The notes under the pieces are model-generated. The model was not told the origin of the DNA. It did no database searches and saw only the letters and a program-made list of their open reading frames with translations. From NCBI RefSeq assembly GCF_028993635.1, contig NZ_CP118631.1, positions 3,348,001 through 3,412,000 of the forward strand: 64,000 nt of DNA, read 5' to 3'. The position numbers and the translations under genes were made by a program. Shown here piece after piece: positions 1 to 8,247 of the stretch. This DNA is from Mucilaginibacter sp. SJ. Its GTDB lineage: Bacteria > Bacteroidota > Bacteroidia > Sphingobacteriales > Sphingobacteriaceae. Position 1 is the first letter of the stretch. The number at the start of each line of letters is the position of its first letter.

Positions 1-600
1 AAACGGGTCGGAGGCATAGGCCTTAAGATTAAACTTTGTACCGATATCCCTTATGGTATAGTTTTTTGTATTTACAATAAAAGGGACCTCCTTTTTACCC
101 GGAGCGATATCAAAAAACGCTTCGCCTTCCAGGTAAACGGTACGGGTTGTTTTGCCAAAGTCGGCTGTATAGTTAAGCTTGCTGCCCGCGTTAAGCCAAA
201 CCTGTGTGCCATCGCTTAAAACAACTTTTTTTATCGAGCCGGGGGTAACAGCTATTTGCCTTACGCTTTCTGCATTTTTTGAATACCTGTTATATAAGGT
301 AGCCGTAACCGCTGCCAGTAAAGCAATAGCCGCTGCCACTTTGCCCCAGGTGATCAGCCTTGCATAGCGCGACGGCTCCGCTGGTTCCATACCGGTCGAA
401 AGTTTATTATAGGCATTATCTTTATTTACAACCGCTGGCTGCAGGTAAAGCATGTTATGCCAGGTTTCATACAGTTGTACAAAATACTGCTCGTTTTCGG
501 GGTGCGCACTTATCCATTGTTTAACCTGCTCAAGCTCCTGCAAGGTAGCTTCGCCGGTTATGTATTTTACCAACAGTAGTTTTACTTCTTCGTTATCCAT
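1..600 (-). CDS. FecR-family anti-sigma factor, C-terminal part cut by window edge
   Basis: This reading frame starts at an ATG at 600 and is still open at base 1, so only the first 200 residues are present. The N-terminal cytoplasmic part (about 1-80) is followed by one membrane segment (about 86-104). Then comes the start of the FecR periplasmic domain, with the family-typical stretches VWLNAGSKLNY (134-144) and VYLEGEAFFDIA (155-166). In this family the cytoplasmic part holds an ECF sigma factor and the periplasmic part receives a signal from a TonB-dependent receptor. The ECF sigma gene at 841 is the obvious partner, but it is divergent rather than co-directional. Any receptor gene would lie beyond the left edge. 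Confidence 0.9.
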   Translation of the reverse strand, partial: MDNEEVKLLLVKYITGEATLQELEQVKQWISAHPENEQYFVQLYETWHNMLYLQPAVVNKDNAYNKLSTGMEPAEPSRYARLITWGKVAAAIALLAAVTATLYNRYSKNAESVRQIAVTPGSIKKVVLSDGTQVWLNAGSKLNYTADFGKTTRTVYLEGEAFFDIAPGKKEVPFIVNTKNYTIRDIGTKFNLKAYASDPF

Positions 601-840
601 TTGTAATATTATCGTTAAGACAATCGAAAAAACAGATACCCTCAAAACGAAAAGAAATATTTTTCAATTTTATTCGGCGAGTAACCTGAACGTCCCCTTC
701 ATATTACGCGTAACTGTTTTTTTACAGAATGTTTGTGTTTAGCTTTTCATTATTTCCATATTAAATTTGATACAGAATGAAAAACTCTGTAACTTGTTAA
801 AGTTTTTTAAAAAGTATTCGGATTAATTAAGGCGGGATTA

Positions 841-1401
841 ATGATCCAGGAAAACAAACTACCTATAACCTCATTTACACAGGGTGACGCGAAAACGTTT
901 GAAACCCTGTTCAGGCTATACTATACCCGCTTAACTTTGTTCTCCAATCGTTTTGTAAACGATTTAACCGTTGCCGAAGAAATTACCGCCGATGTATTCA
1001 CCCACCTGTGGGAGCGCGGGCATGAGGTCAATTTTTGCTCATTAGTAAGTTCCTATCTTTTTAAAATGGTGCAAAACCGAAGCCTTAACTACCTTAAGCG
1101 CCAGAAAATAGAAAACCTTTACGTTAATTACCTCGAAAAAAACAACCTGTTTGATGAGTTGCGCAATACGCTCGAAAACGGACTGGAGGAAAAAGAACTC
1201 GCCCTGCAGATAGAAGCTGCCATAGCTACCCTTCCCGAAAAATGCCGCGAGATTTTTGTACTGAGCCGTTTCAGCGATATGAAATATCGCGAAATTGCCG
1301 TACAGCTTAATATCTCCCCTAAAACAGTAGAGCGCCAGATGAGCATCGCCCTCGAAAAATTACGCCGGGTGTTGAAGCATGTGAGTTATATGCTTTTTTA
1401 A
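841..1401 (+). CDS. ECF RNA polymerase sigma factor (sigma-70 family)
   Basis: A 186-residue extracytoplasmic-function sigma factor. Region 2 (about 20-90) carries the core-binding and -10-recognition helices, including FETLFRLYYTRL and VAEEITADVFTHLW. Region 4 (about 125-180) carries the helix-turn-helix MKYREIAVQLNISPKTVERQ, which ends the protein as usual for the Bacteroidota ECF group. It is divergent from the FecR-type anti-sigma gene with 240 bases between the starts, so the two probably share a regulatory region. The target is expected to be a receptor or transport locus; none is adjacent on the right, where an efflux adaptor follows. Confidence 0.92.
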   Translation: MIQENKLPITSFTQGDAKTFETLFRLYYTRLTLFSNRFVNDLTVAEEITADVFTHLWERGHEVNFCSLVSSYLFKMVQNRSLNYLKRQKIENLYVNYLEKNNLFDELRNTLENGLEEKELALQIEAAIATLPEKCREIFVLSRFSDMKYREIAVQLNISPKTVERQMSIALEKLRRVLKHVSYMLF

Positions 1402-1607
1402 ATTGCCGGTAAGTTACTATATATAGCTGTCGAAAGGTTGGTCATCCCAGGTGTCGAAAACCGGCGAACAGTGAAGGTAAAATAACAAAAAGAGGCCTAT
1501 CAAGCCTGAGCCTGTCCAAGCGTGGACGGCAGGGATATGACCGCCGTTCATCTTAAACTCGCGCCCATTTTTTAACGATGGGTTTAATCATCGGAAATTC
1601 CGTTCAC
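1402..1607. other. Intergenic, no gene seen
   Basis: About 200 bases between the sigma-factor stop and the terminator of the adaptor gene. I see no convincing reading frame or RNA motif. It contains short, irregular self-complementary segments (around 1503-1550) but nothing I can classify. Confidence 0.4.
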
Positions 1608-1631
1608 AAAAAAGCCCGGGCTAAGCCGGGC
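1608..1631 (-). terminator. Intrinsic terminator after the adaptor gene
   Basis: Read on the minus strand, a GC stem GCCCGG/CCGGGC with a six-base loop is followed by a run of T. It lies about 55 bases beyond the stop codon of the HlyD-type gene at 1685. Confidence 0.75.
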
Positions 1632-1641
1632 GTCTGAAAAT

Positions 1642-1680
1642 CTAATTCATCTGTACATTTGGAATCTGCACATATGCATA
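1642..1680 (-). repeat. Short word array between stop codon and terminator (ATGTGCAGAT family)
   Basis: On the minus strand the few bases after the adaptor stop read as repeated variants of ATGTGCAGAT / AAATGTACAGAT. The same word recurs three times at 18001-18034 upstream of the arginase-fold gene. It sits between the stop (1685) and the intrinsic terminator, so it would be in the 3' untranslated region. Confidence 0.6.
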
Positions 1681-1684
1681 TCAA

Positions 1685-3022
1685 TTACTTAGTATTATCA
1701 GCGTTAAATAATTTTGACTTATCTACTTTCTGAACAGCTTGCCCATCGCTAAGCGTTTTTGAAATAGCCGAATATGGAGCTGATACAACTTCTTCGCCAC
1801 CTTTAAGGCCGGATAAGATCTGGATGTAACTATCGTTCTGGATACCCGTAGTTACCTGTACCTGTTTAAGCTTACCTGCGTTTAGTACAAATACGTATTC
1901 TTTGGCTACCGGACTGATTTGTGGTTTACTCTTATCTTCATCAGCTTTAGGCGGACCGTTATTTTCTTTCTTTTCCTCGCGGGTGGTTACCGATTGGATT
2001 GGTACCGACAGCGCTTTGGCCGAATTAGTGCTGATATCAACAGTGGCTGTTAACCCCGGACGGAAAGGTGATGGATTATCGGCTGTTTTCTTTAACAGGG
2101 CGGCATATGAATCGGCGTTGATCCTCACTTTTACGGTAAAGTTTGTTACCTGGTCGGCAGATGTACCCACCACGTTTGCCGAACTGCCTATTTCAGTTAC
2201 CACACCGGTAAATTTCTTGCCTAAAAATGCGTCTACTTCAATTTTTGATGAATCGCCAAGGGAGATACGGTTGATGTCGTTTTCATTCACGTCAACATTC
2301 ACGTCCATTTTGCTCAGATCAGATATAGTCATGATCTCGGTACCGGCAAATTGCTGGGTACCCAAAACACGCTCACCTTTTTCAACAGATAGCTTTGAAA
2401 CCACACCATCAACCGGCGAGTAAATAGTTGTTTTCGCCAGGTTATCCTGTGCTTCCTTAACCGATGCCTGTGATTGTGCCAGGCCATATTGCGAACCTAC
2501 TACATTTTGTTTGGCAGCTTCAAGCGATGCTTTAGCGCCTTCATAAGCAGCTTTGGCATTTTCAAATTCCGAAACTGTCAATACCTTTTTATCATAAAGC
2601 TCTTTACTGCGCTTGTAGATACCGGCCTGGTTAGCATAGGTAGCTTCGGCTTGTTTAAGCATCTGGCTTGAATTACCTACGCTCGCCTTTTGGGTATTAT
2701 ATGATGCAATAGCACGGTCATAACCAGATTTTAAAATGTCGGGCCTGATCTTGCAAAGCAGCTGGCCTTTTTTAACCACGTCACCCTCTTTTATTGGCAG
2801 CTCAACCACCTCGCCCGATACCTCGGGGCTTATCTTAACCTCAACATGCGGCTTAATTTTTCCGCTGGCCGATACGGTTTCGTTTATTTCACGTGTTTCG
2901 GCCTTTTCGGTAGCTACCTGGGTTAGCGCGGGCTTACCTATCAGGCCCGTTACCTTAGCAATGATCAGCAGGACAATCAGTGCGCCAAGACCTATCAGAA
3001 TATATTTAGTAGTTTTTCCCAT
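1685..3022 (-). CDS. Efflux periplasmic adaptor subunit (MacA/HlyD family)
   Basis: A 445-residue membrane-fusion protein. An N-terminal membrane anchor (about 7-26) is followed by a split lipoyl domain (SGEVVELPIKEGDVVKKGQ at about 70-88, and the second half IYSPVDGVVSKLSVEKGE near 200-218). Between the halves is an alpha-helical hairpin rich in A, K, E and Q (about 100-195). A beta-barrel and a membrane-proximal domain complete the family order. Such adaptors bridge an inner-membrane ABC or RND pump to a TolC channel. The TolC gene lies immediately upstream on the same strand (36-base gap), so the two form an operon. No pump gene follows; the next gene downstream is the sigma factor on the other strand. 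Confidence 0.9.
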   Translation of the reverse strand: MGKTTKYILIGLGALIVLLIIAKVTGLIGKPALTQVATEKAETREINETVSASGKIKPHVEVKISPEVSGEVVELPIKEGDVVKKGQLLCKIRPDILKSGYDRAIASYNTQKASVGNSSQMLKQAEATYANQAGIYKRSKELYDKKVLTVSEFENAKAAYEGAKASLEAAKQNVVGSQYGLAQSQASVKEAQDNLAKTTIYSPVDGVVSKLSVEKGERVLGTQQFAGTEIMTISDLSKMDVNVDVNENDINRISLGDSSKIEVDAFLGKKFTGVVTEIGSSANVVGTSADQVTNFTVKVRINADSYAALLKKTADNPSPFRPGLTATVDISTNSAKALSVPIQSVTTREEKKENNGPPKADEDKSKPQISPVAKEYVFVLNAGKLKQVQVTTGIQNDSYIQILSGLKGGEEVVSAPYSAISKTLSDGQAVQKVDKSKLFNADNTK

Positions 3023-3058
3023 GACGGTGAATTTGGATATTTTACGGTTAAGATTTTA

Positions 3059-4504
3059 TTAAAGTGTTATAGGGTTGCCTAAATAATAGTCAATGACTTT
3101 GCTTCTGAAAATCACCTGGTATTGCGCCTCAATCATATCAAACTGCGATTTGTTAAGATTGGTTAGCGATGTATTATAATCAAGCGAGTTAACCAAACCT
3201 ACTGTATAGCGTTGCTGGATAATATTAAACGCATCTTTATTTGCGTTATAGGTTTGCGTTGCCGATGCATAACGCTTATCGGCGGCCTGTAAATCCCATA
3301 CTGCCTGGTAAATGATTTTGCTCAGGTTATTACGCGCCAGTTGCGCAGTTACTTCGGCGTTTTGGTTTTGCAGTTTTGCTTTTCTAACCGCTGTGCGAGA
3401 CAAGAACCTATTGAAAATAGGGATCTGTAAGCTCACCCCTACCGATTGGTTAAAATTATCGCTCAGTTGCCTGAAGAATGGGTTGCTTTTATAGCTCACG
3501 TGATAATTAGGTGTAACAACCGGTTGCTGGGAGCCCTGAACAAAACCCAGTGTATCAAACCTGCCGGTTGGCGTAACACCAAAAGGCGTGTTCTTGGCAT
3601 CAGAAAAGTATGAACCGGCAGCACCAAATAACACTACTGAGGGATAATAGTTGCCTCTTGCTATTTTAACACCCTGCGCCGCGGCTTTTTGGCGCTGTTC
3701 GGCCAATAACACATCCGGGTTTACTGCAAGAGCGGTTTTAACAACTTCCTGGGCGTTATATACGGTTTGTACATTATTTAACTTGCTGATATCCGGCCTT
3801 TCAACTTTAATGTCGGTACCGGGGTCCATCTCCATATATTGCTTTAAGGTCAATAAGGATTGCTCCAGTTGATTTTCGGCATTGGTATAGTTAAGGTCGT
3901 TGGTTGATAGCTGCGCTTTTGCCTGCGACAGATCGGCAAGAGTTTGATTACCCACGTCAAAGCTTTTCTGGGCACGGTCTAAAGCTATTTTTGATACATC
4001 AATTTGCTGCTGGGCCGCTTTTACCAAATCCTGGTTAGTTAACACCAGCAGGTAAGTTGTAACCACGTTCAGTATCAGATCGTTTTTCACCTTGGCAACA
4101 TTGGTTTTATCGGCATCCAGCAAAATCTTGTTCTGAATAACTGTATTACGCAATTGCCCGCCCTGAAACAGCGTTACCTGCGAGGTAAAGTTGCCACTAA
4201 CCGCCAAAATACGCTGGTTACTGAATTGGTTGGTTGAAGGGTCGATATTACGGCCAAAGTTGAATGAGCCTTGTGGGCTTACGGCTAAATTTGGCAGTTG
4301 ATTATATTTCGACTGTTTAAGATCTTCGTTGGTAATGGCAGCTGTGAATTCGGCCTGTTTAATGGTGAGGTTTCGTTCAAGGGCCAGGTCTACCGCCTTT
4401 TGCAAGCCTATTACCTCCTGTGCGCGGGTATTAAAGCCGCATGCCGAAAATATAATTGTGCAAATGAACGTTGCTTTAACTGATAGTAATAATTTTAGTT
4501 TCAT
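3059..4504 (-). CDS. TolC-family outer-membrane efflux protein
   Basis: A 481-residue outer-membrane channel subunit with a signal peptide (about 1-29, ending TRAQ). It has the duplicated helical pattern of the TolC/OEP family: LQKAVDLALERNLTIKQAE opens the first repeat and AQEVVKTALAVNPDVLLAEQ opens the second. The C-terminus is VIDYYLGNPITL. It is the first gene of an operon with the adaptor at 1685-3022 and should form the outer-membrane exit duct for that system. Substrate is unknown. Confidence 0.92.
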   Translation of the reverse strand: MKLKLLLSVKATFICTIIFSACGFNTRAQEVIGLQKAVDLALERNLTIKQAEFTAAITNEDLKQSKYNQLPNLAVSPQGSFNFGRNIDPSTNQFSNQRILAVSGNFTSQVTLFQGGQLRNTVIQNKILLDADKTNVAKVKNDLILNVVTTYLLVLTNQDLVKAAQQQIDVSKIALDRAQKSFDVGNQTLADLSQAKAQLSTNDLNYTNAENQLEQSLLTLKQYMEMDPGTDIKVERPDISKLNNVQTVYNAQEVVKTALAVNPDVLLAEQRQKAAAQGVKIARGNYYPSVVLFGAAGSYFSDAKNTPFGVTPTGRFDTLGFVQGSQQPVVTPNYHVSYKSNPFFRQLSDNFNQSVGVSLQIPIFNRFLSRTAVRKAKLQNQNAEVTAQLARNNLSKIIYQAVWDLQAADKRYASATQTYNANKDAFNIIQQRYTVGLVNSLDYNTSLTNLNKSQFDMIEAQYQVIFRSKVIDYYLGNPITL

Positions 4505-4605
4505 AAGGTTTTTCTATACAATGGTAAGCAACTGTTCATTACATTGCAGTGTTTATTTTTGTTAAATGTTGTTAATAGGGATAAAACACAAACTACCTCA
4601 TCTGT

Positions 4606-5226
4606 ATGTACCTGGTTAAAACTCCCTGGCTGCTAAAAAAGCTTTATCCCCAACTTACCTGGGATATAAAATCAACTGACCGTTGCATTTATCTCACTTT
4701 TGACGACGGCCCTATACCAATTGTTACACCGGCTGTATTAAATATTTTAAAACAATACAATGCCAAAGCCACCTTTTTTTGTATTGGCGACAATGTACGC
4801 AAACACCCCGATATTTTTGAACAGGTAAAAGCCGGTGGCCATGCCATTGGCAATCACACCTTCAATCACCTTAAAGGATGGAAAACCGACACGCAAACCT
4901 ATCTTGATAATTTTTTACAGGCCGATAAATTGCTGGATACGCCGTTGTTTCGTCCTCCATACGGGCGGATAAAAAGGGCACAGATCCGGGCGCTGAGAAC
5001 CATAAAGCCTCAGTTGAATATTTTTATGTGGGATGTACTCAGCGGCGATTTTGATGCGGCCCTTAAACCTGAAGATTGCCTAAAAGGAGTGCTTAAATAT
5101 ACCGAAGCAGGATCGATGGTAGTATTTCATGACAGCATCAAAGCTTTTGATCGATTGGAGTATGTACTGCCGCGAGCTTTGGAGGTTTGGAGTAAGGAAG
5201 GGTATAGTTTTAAGAGTTTGCAGTAA
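4606..5226 (+). CDS. Polysaccharide deacetylase (NodB homology domain)
   Basis: A 206-residue carbohydrate esterase 4 protein. It carries the metal and catalytic motifs in order: TFDDGP (31-36), HTFNH (84-88) and RPPYGR (116-121), with a late motif VVFHDS near the end. The family removes N- or O-acetyl groups from peptidoglycan or other polysaccharides with a divalent metal. There is no clear signal peptide, so the site of action is uncertain. The stop codon TAA is embedded in a repeat word (GCAGTAAGCAG) that continues for about 40 bases. Confidence 0.9.
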   Translation: MYLVKTPWLLKKLYPQLTWDIKSTDRCIYLTFDDGPIPIVTPAVLNILKQYNAKATFFCIGDNVRKHPDIFEQVKAGGHAIGNHTFNHLKGWKTDTQTYLDNFLQADKLLDTPLFRPPYGRIKRAQIRALRTIKPQLNIFMWDVLSGDFDAALKPEDCLKGVLKYTEAGSMVVFHDSIKAFDRLEYVLPRALEVWSKEGYSFKSLQ

Positions 5227-5362
5227 GCAGGTTGCAGTACTCGGGAAGCAGTTGGCAGTCCTCTGTTGGCGATTGTAAGTTGTTGAACATTCCCATTTAT
5301 TAAATACTGCTTACTGCACAATGAAAACCGCCAACTGAAAACCGCCAACCGAAAACTGCCTA
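5220..5362. repeat. Intergenic word array between deacetylase and methyltransferase
   Basis: GCAGTAAGCAG (5220-5230) includes the deacetylase stop codon and is inverted as CTGCTTACTGC at 5307-5317. Between and after these are variants of GCAGTTGGCAGT, then three near-tandem copies of GAAAACCGCCAAC (5322-5359). Direct and inverted use of the same short words fills almost the whole intergenic gap. Confidence 0.65.
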
Positions 5363-5369
5363 CTTTTTA

Positions 5370-5377
5370 TACATTTG
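5370..5377 (+). promoter_or_regulatory. Bacteroidota -7 element five bases before the methyltransferase ATG
   Basis: TACATTTG matches the -7 consensus TAnnTTTG and is followed by C. It ends only five bases before the ATG at 5383, which would give a leaderless or almost leaderless mRNA. No clear -33 TTTG is seen. Confidence 0.5.
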
Positions 5378-5382
5378 CATCC

Positions 5383-6129
5383 ATGAGCAATGAACTCACC
5401 GACAAAGCATTTTGGGCCGGCTATTGGGAATCAAAAAAAGACCTGGCTTTTAATGTGCCGGCTAATTATACTTTTCATAAGCTGCTGAAAAATATTACTG
5501 ATGCCGGCAAACCGACTTCGGCTATTGAGCTTGGAGGTTTCCCGGGTTATTTTGCCATTTTTTTGAAGAAATATTTCGGGCTAAAAACTACGCTGTTCGA
5601 TTTCTATGTTCATCCCAAAGTTTTGAAAGAAGTACTGAATGCCAATCAGCTTAATGATCAGGACATCGCGGTTATTGAAGGCGACCTGTTCAAATACCAA
5701 CCCGAAACCGAATATGACCTGGTACTTTCATGCGGCTTAATTGAACATTTTAACGATACCAAAGGCATTATTGAAAAACACCTCTCTTTCCTTAAACCGG
5801 GAGGCACACTGTTTATTACCCTGCCTAACTTTACCGGTGTTAACGGATGGGTACAACGCAACTACGACCTTAATAACTACGAAAAACACAACATCAATAG
5901 TATGAACCCTCCATTACTGGCCAGCTATTGCAAGGAACTTGGCTTAAAAAATGTTGAGGCATATTATTACGGCAAATTTTCGGTTTGGCTGGAAGACAGG
6001 GCTAACAAGCCCGCCATTGCTAAAGCTGTCACCAAACTGGTTTGGGTAGCAGGCAAGGTTTTCACCAAAATCATCCCGGTAGAATCGAAATTGCTATCAC
6101 CTTATATTGTAGTTACAGCTACTAAATAA
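5383..6129 (+). CDS. Class I SAM-dependent methyltransferase
   Basis: A 248-residue Rossmann-fold methyltransferase. Motif I is IELGGFPGYFAIFLKKYF (about 48-65). The DLVLSCGLIEHF segment (about 109-120) and LKPGGTLFITLPN (about 136-148) are the usual post-motif strands. The substrate cannot be told from sequence; small-molecule or lipid/glycan methylation are both possible. The gene ends three bases from the convergent CLC gene stop. The start is supported by an adjacent promoter element. Confidence 0.85.
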   Translation: MSNELTDKAFWAGYWESKKDLAFNVPANYTFHKLLKNITDAGKPTSAIELGGFPGYFAIFLKKYFGLKTTLFDFYVHPKVLKEVLNANQLNDQDIAVIEGDLFKYQPETEYDLVLSCGLIEHFNDTKGIIEKHLSFLKPGGTLFITLPNFTGVNGWVQRNYDLNNYEKHNINSMNPPLLASYCKELGLKNVEAYYYGKFSVWLEDRANKPAIAKAVTKLVWVAGKVFTKIIPVESKLLSPYIVVTATK

Positions 6130-6132
6130 AGT

Positions 6133-7521
6133 TTATCGCTTCGCTTTAAGGAAACTATATTTCGCCAGTTTATGGTATAAATATCCGCGTCTTTTCATCG
6201 CTTCCGAAAGTGTTTTATCATCAGCCGGCCCACCAGTTAACTTAGTAACCCCAATTCTTTGGGAGCCATATATACCCGTATGTCCGCTGAAAAGATAGGC
6301 TGTGAAACAGGCTACGGCAAACAACAGAGCATGTTCACCGCCGAAAAGTTCGATCCCCATAAAAGTACAAGCCAGCGGCGTGTTGGTTGCGCCTGCGAAA
6401 ACGGCTATAAAACCCAAAGCAGCAAACAGGCTAACCGGCGCATCAAGTAAGCCGGATAAAGTGTTACCCAAAGTAGCGCCAATATAAAACAGCGGTGTTA
6501 CCTCTCCGCCTTTAAAACCTGTACCTAAGGTTACGGTAGTGTAAATGGTTTTCCAGAGCCAGCTCCAGGTATCGGCGCCGCCGGCATGAAAAGCTGAAGG
6601 GATTGTAACAACGCCAACATGTTCGGCATCTACGCCTAAGCTTAGGTAATCGGGTTTGCCATTAACAAAAGTAAGCGCGATAATGATCAGCCCGCCAATA
6701 AAAGGGATCAGCCACGGTGTTTTTACATACCTGGTAAAAAAACTTTTGATGCCATGTACCATTTTGGCAAAAAGGTAACTGACCAACCCAAAAGCGATAG
6801 AAGCCACTATAGTTTTGATGATCATCAACAGATCGGTTGAAACGTAGCCTGAAAACCAATGCGGGATAACAGGGATAATATCAATATGATAAGGCGTATG
6901 ATGAACACCCCAGGCGGCCACCGTAATATCGCCAACAATGCCCGCAATAAGGCAGGGCAGCAGCGCATTATATTGAACCCTGCCGATAGTTAATACCTCC
7001 ATGGCAAATACTGCGCCTGTTAACGGCGTACCAAATACCGCACCGAAACCTGCCGCTATACCCGCGGTAAGCACTGTTTGGGTATCAGCTTCATTAAGCT
7101 TAAGCCATTTGCCTATCATTTGAGCTAAGCTGCCGCCCATTTGCACCGCCGTTCCCTCGCGCCCGGCCGAGCCGCCAAACAAATGAGTAATTATAGTAGT
7201 AATCAGCACCAATGGGGCCATACGCTTGGGGACCCCGCCACCGGGGTTATGGATTTCATCGATAATTAAATTATTCCCCTTTTCGGCCGGACCACCAAAA
7301 AGTTTATAAATAAAAAATATCGCGATACCTGCCAACGGCAGCAAATACAATAACCAGTTATGTGCAAACCGAAAATGAATAGCCCAACTCAACAACCACA
7401 GAAACAAAGCCACTGCGCTACCAATAACTACAGCTATGGGAATGATAATGACCGTCCACCGGAGGGCGTTTTTAAGAATTGCGAAATGCTGTGAAGAAAA
7501 AAGTTGGTTTTGATTTTGCAT
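6133..7521 (-). CDS. CLC-F type fluoride/proton antiporter
   Basis: A CLC-fold membrane transporter of 462 residues with about ten hydrophobic segments. Several signatures point to the fluoride-exporting CLC-F branch rather than chloride EriC: GREGT (about 120-124) in place of GREGP, the preceding GNNLIIDEIHNP stretch, and AMEV where chloride exchangers carry the internal proton glutamate pair. The gating glutamate (GREG) is kept. The start at 7521 is preferred over an in-frame GTG at 7557, because that GTG lies in the terminator-like hairpin of the upstream fluoride riboswitch. The riboswitch and the protein subtype support each other. Expected role: export of F- with H+ influx for fluoride resistance. 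Confidence 0.88.
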   Translation of the reverse strand: MQNQNQLFSSQHFAILKNALRWTVIIIPIAVVIGSAVALFLWLLSWAIHFRFAHNWLLYLLPLAGIAIFFIYKLFGGPAEKGNNLIIDEIHNPGGGVPKRMAPLVLITTIITHLFGGSAGREGTAVQMGGSLAQMIGKWLKLNEADTQTVLTAGIAAGFGAVFGTPLTGAVFAMEVLTIGRVQYNALLPCLIAGIVGDITVAAWGVHHTPYHIDIIPVIPHWFSGYVSTDLLMIIKTIVASIAFGLVSYLFAKMVHGIKSFFTRYVKTPWLIPFIGGLIIIALTFVNGKPDYLSLGVDAEHVGVVTIPSAFHAGGADTWSWLWKTIYTTVTLGTGFKGGEVTPLFYIGATLGNTLSGLLDAPVSLFAALGFIAVFAGATNTPLACTFMGIELFGGEHALLFAVACFTAYLFSGHTGIYGSQRIGVTKLTGGPADDKTLSEAMKRRGYLYHKLAKYSFLKAKR

Positions 7522-7545
7522 GTTGCTGATATTTATGTACCCACA

Positions 7546-7573
7546 AAAAATTAGCACAGGATAAAAGCCTGTG
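7546..7573 (-). terminator. Hairpin plus T-run, probable riboswitch expression platform
   Basis: On the minus strand, stem CACAGG/CCTGTG with a seven-base loop is followed by CTAATTTTTTG. It sits between the fluoride aptamer and the CLC-F start codon, where a fluoride-controlled terminator is expected. The stem is short, so control at translation is also possible. Confidence 0.55.
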
Positions 7574-7583
7574 AGTTAATTGT

Positions 7584-7635
7584 CTGTAGGCGCCATCAGC
7601 TTTTTAGGGCGGTTAAGTAGGAAGACACCATTTCC
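7584..7635 (-). ncRNA. Fluoride riboswitch (crcB motif)
   Basis: Read on the minus strand this segment runs GGAAATGGTGTCTTCC, then TACTTAACCGCC, then an A-rich spacer, then GCTGATGGCGCCTAC. The GG-ATGG...CC stem, the AACCGCC pseudoknot strand and the GCTGATG-CGCCTAC closing strand match the fluoride aptamer in order and spacing. The GGTG of the first strand can pair with CGCC of the last. It lies about 65 bases upstream of a gene with CLC-F signatures, the classic target. Confidence 0.88.
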
Positions 7636-7710
7636 TTTTGTGACGCTAATATAGGTTTCTTTTCGCTAAAAATAAAATACAGGTAAGTTACCTTTAAACA
7701 AAGCATAAAC

Positions 7711-7861
7711 AGGAGGCACCTATGGAGCCAGGTATTTTCTCACTTGCGTAAGCTACAAACATGATACTCCTACGGAGTTATAAAAAGCGACACAAAACTC
7801 CGTAGGAGTACCCTGTTTATAGAAAAAAGAAGTACATGTATTGGCTCCGTAGGTGCCTCCT
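7711..7861. repeat. Nested palindromic repeat (REP/BIME-like)
   Basis: Two sets of inverted arms are nested. The outer arms are 7711-7730 and 7842-7861 (19 of 20 bases pair, around GGCACCTACGGAGCC). The inner arms are 7765-7779 and 7796-7810 (15 of 15, TACTCCTACGGAGTT). Outer and inner arms share the CTACGGAG core. The layout resembles paired REP elements mobilised by RAYT-type transposases, but no transposase is in the window. Confidence 0.8.
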
Positions 7862-7882
7862 TCTTAAAGTTCATTAAAACAA

Positions 7883-7921
7883 AATAGCCTTACTTAGCAC
7901 GTGTGCATGAGTAAGGCTATT
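7883..7921 (-). terminator. Intrinsic terminator of the 63-residue gene
   Basis: Stem AATAGCCTTACT/AGTAAGGCTATT with a 15-base loop. On the minus strand it is followed by TTGTTTTAAT. It lies 41 bases beyond the stop of the small gene at 7962. Confidence 0.7.
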
Positions 7922-7961
7922 CTTCCAGGTTGGCAAAACCAACCGGCTCAAGTTATTCTAC

Positions 7962-8153
7962 TTAAGCAATGCTTAGTGTTTCCACATCCTTCAGTGCCAG
8001 AAGCATTAATTTACCCTGGTATTCCACCCAGATGTCGGCGAAACTATTCTCGTCGTACCCCATAAATTTTAATGGATGACCAATGTGCAGGTTTTTCCAT
8101 TTTTTTCCGATGTACTTAAGGAGTTGTCCGCTTTTTAGTGTGTGCTTTGCCAT
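7962..8153 (-). CDS. Small conserved-looking protein of unknown function (63 aa)
   Basis: I do not recognise a named family. The product is 63 residues with a basic N-terminal half (KHTLKSGQLLKYIGKKWKN) and a beta-rich C-terminal half (ADIWVEYQGKLMLLALKDVETL), like a small SH3-type barrel. The frame is supported by an AT-rich upstream region, a clear terminator downstream, and no better gene on either strand. Confidence 0.65.
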   Translation of the reverse strand: MAKHTLKSGQLLKYIGKKWKNLHIGHPLKFMGYDENSFADIWVEYQGKLMLLALKDVETLSIA

Positions 8154-8247
8154 AAGTTTTAACTTTTAGGAGTGAAAAACTAAATTAATTAACGAAACCG
8201 ATAAAATTTAACTTTTAAAGAATATTTTTTGAATTGTATCAGGTTTA

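Noticed and set aside
1902..3062. Open frames opposite the efflux adaptor gene
   Set aside because: They mirror the adaptor coding strand and have no domain content.
7522..7557. Longer CLC-F start at GTG 7557
   Set aside because: The extra codons lie in the hairpin and T-run of the riboswitch expression platform and add a non-family peptide. ATG at 7521 fits the family N-terminus.
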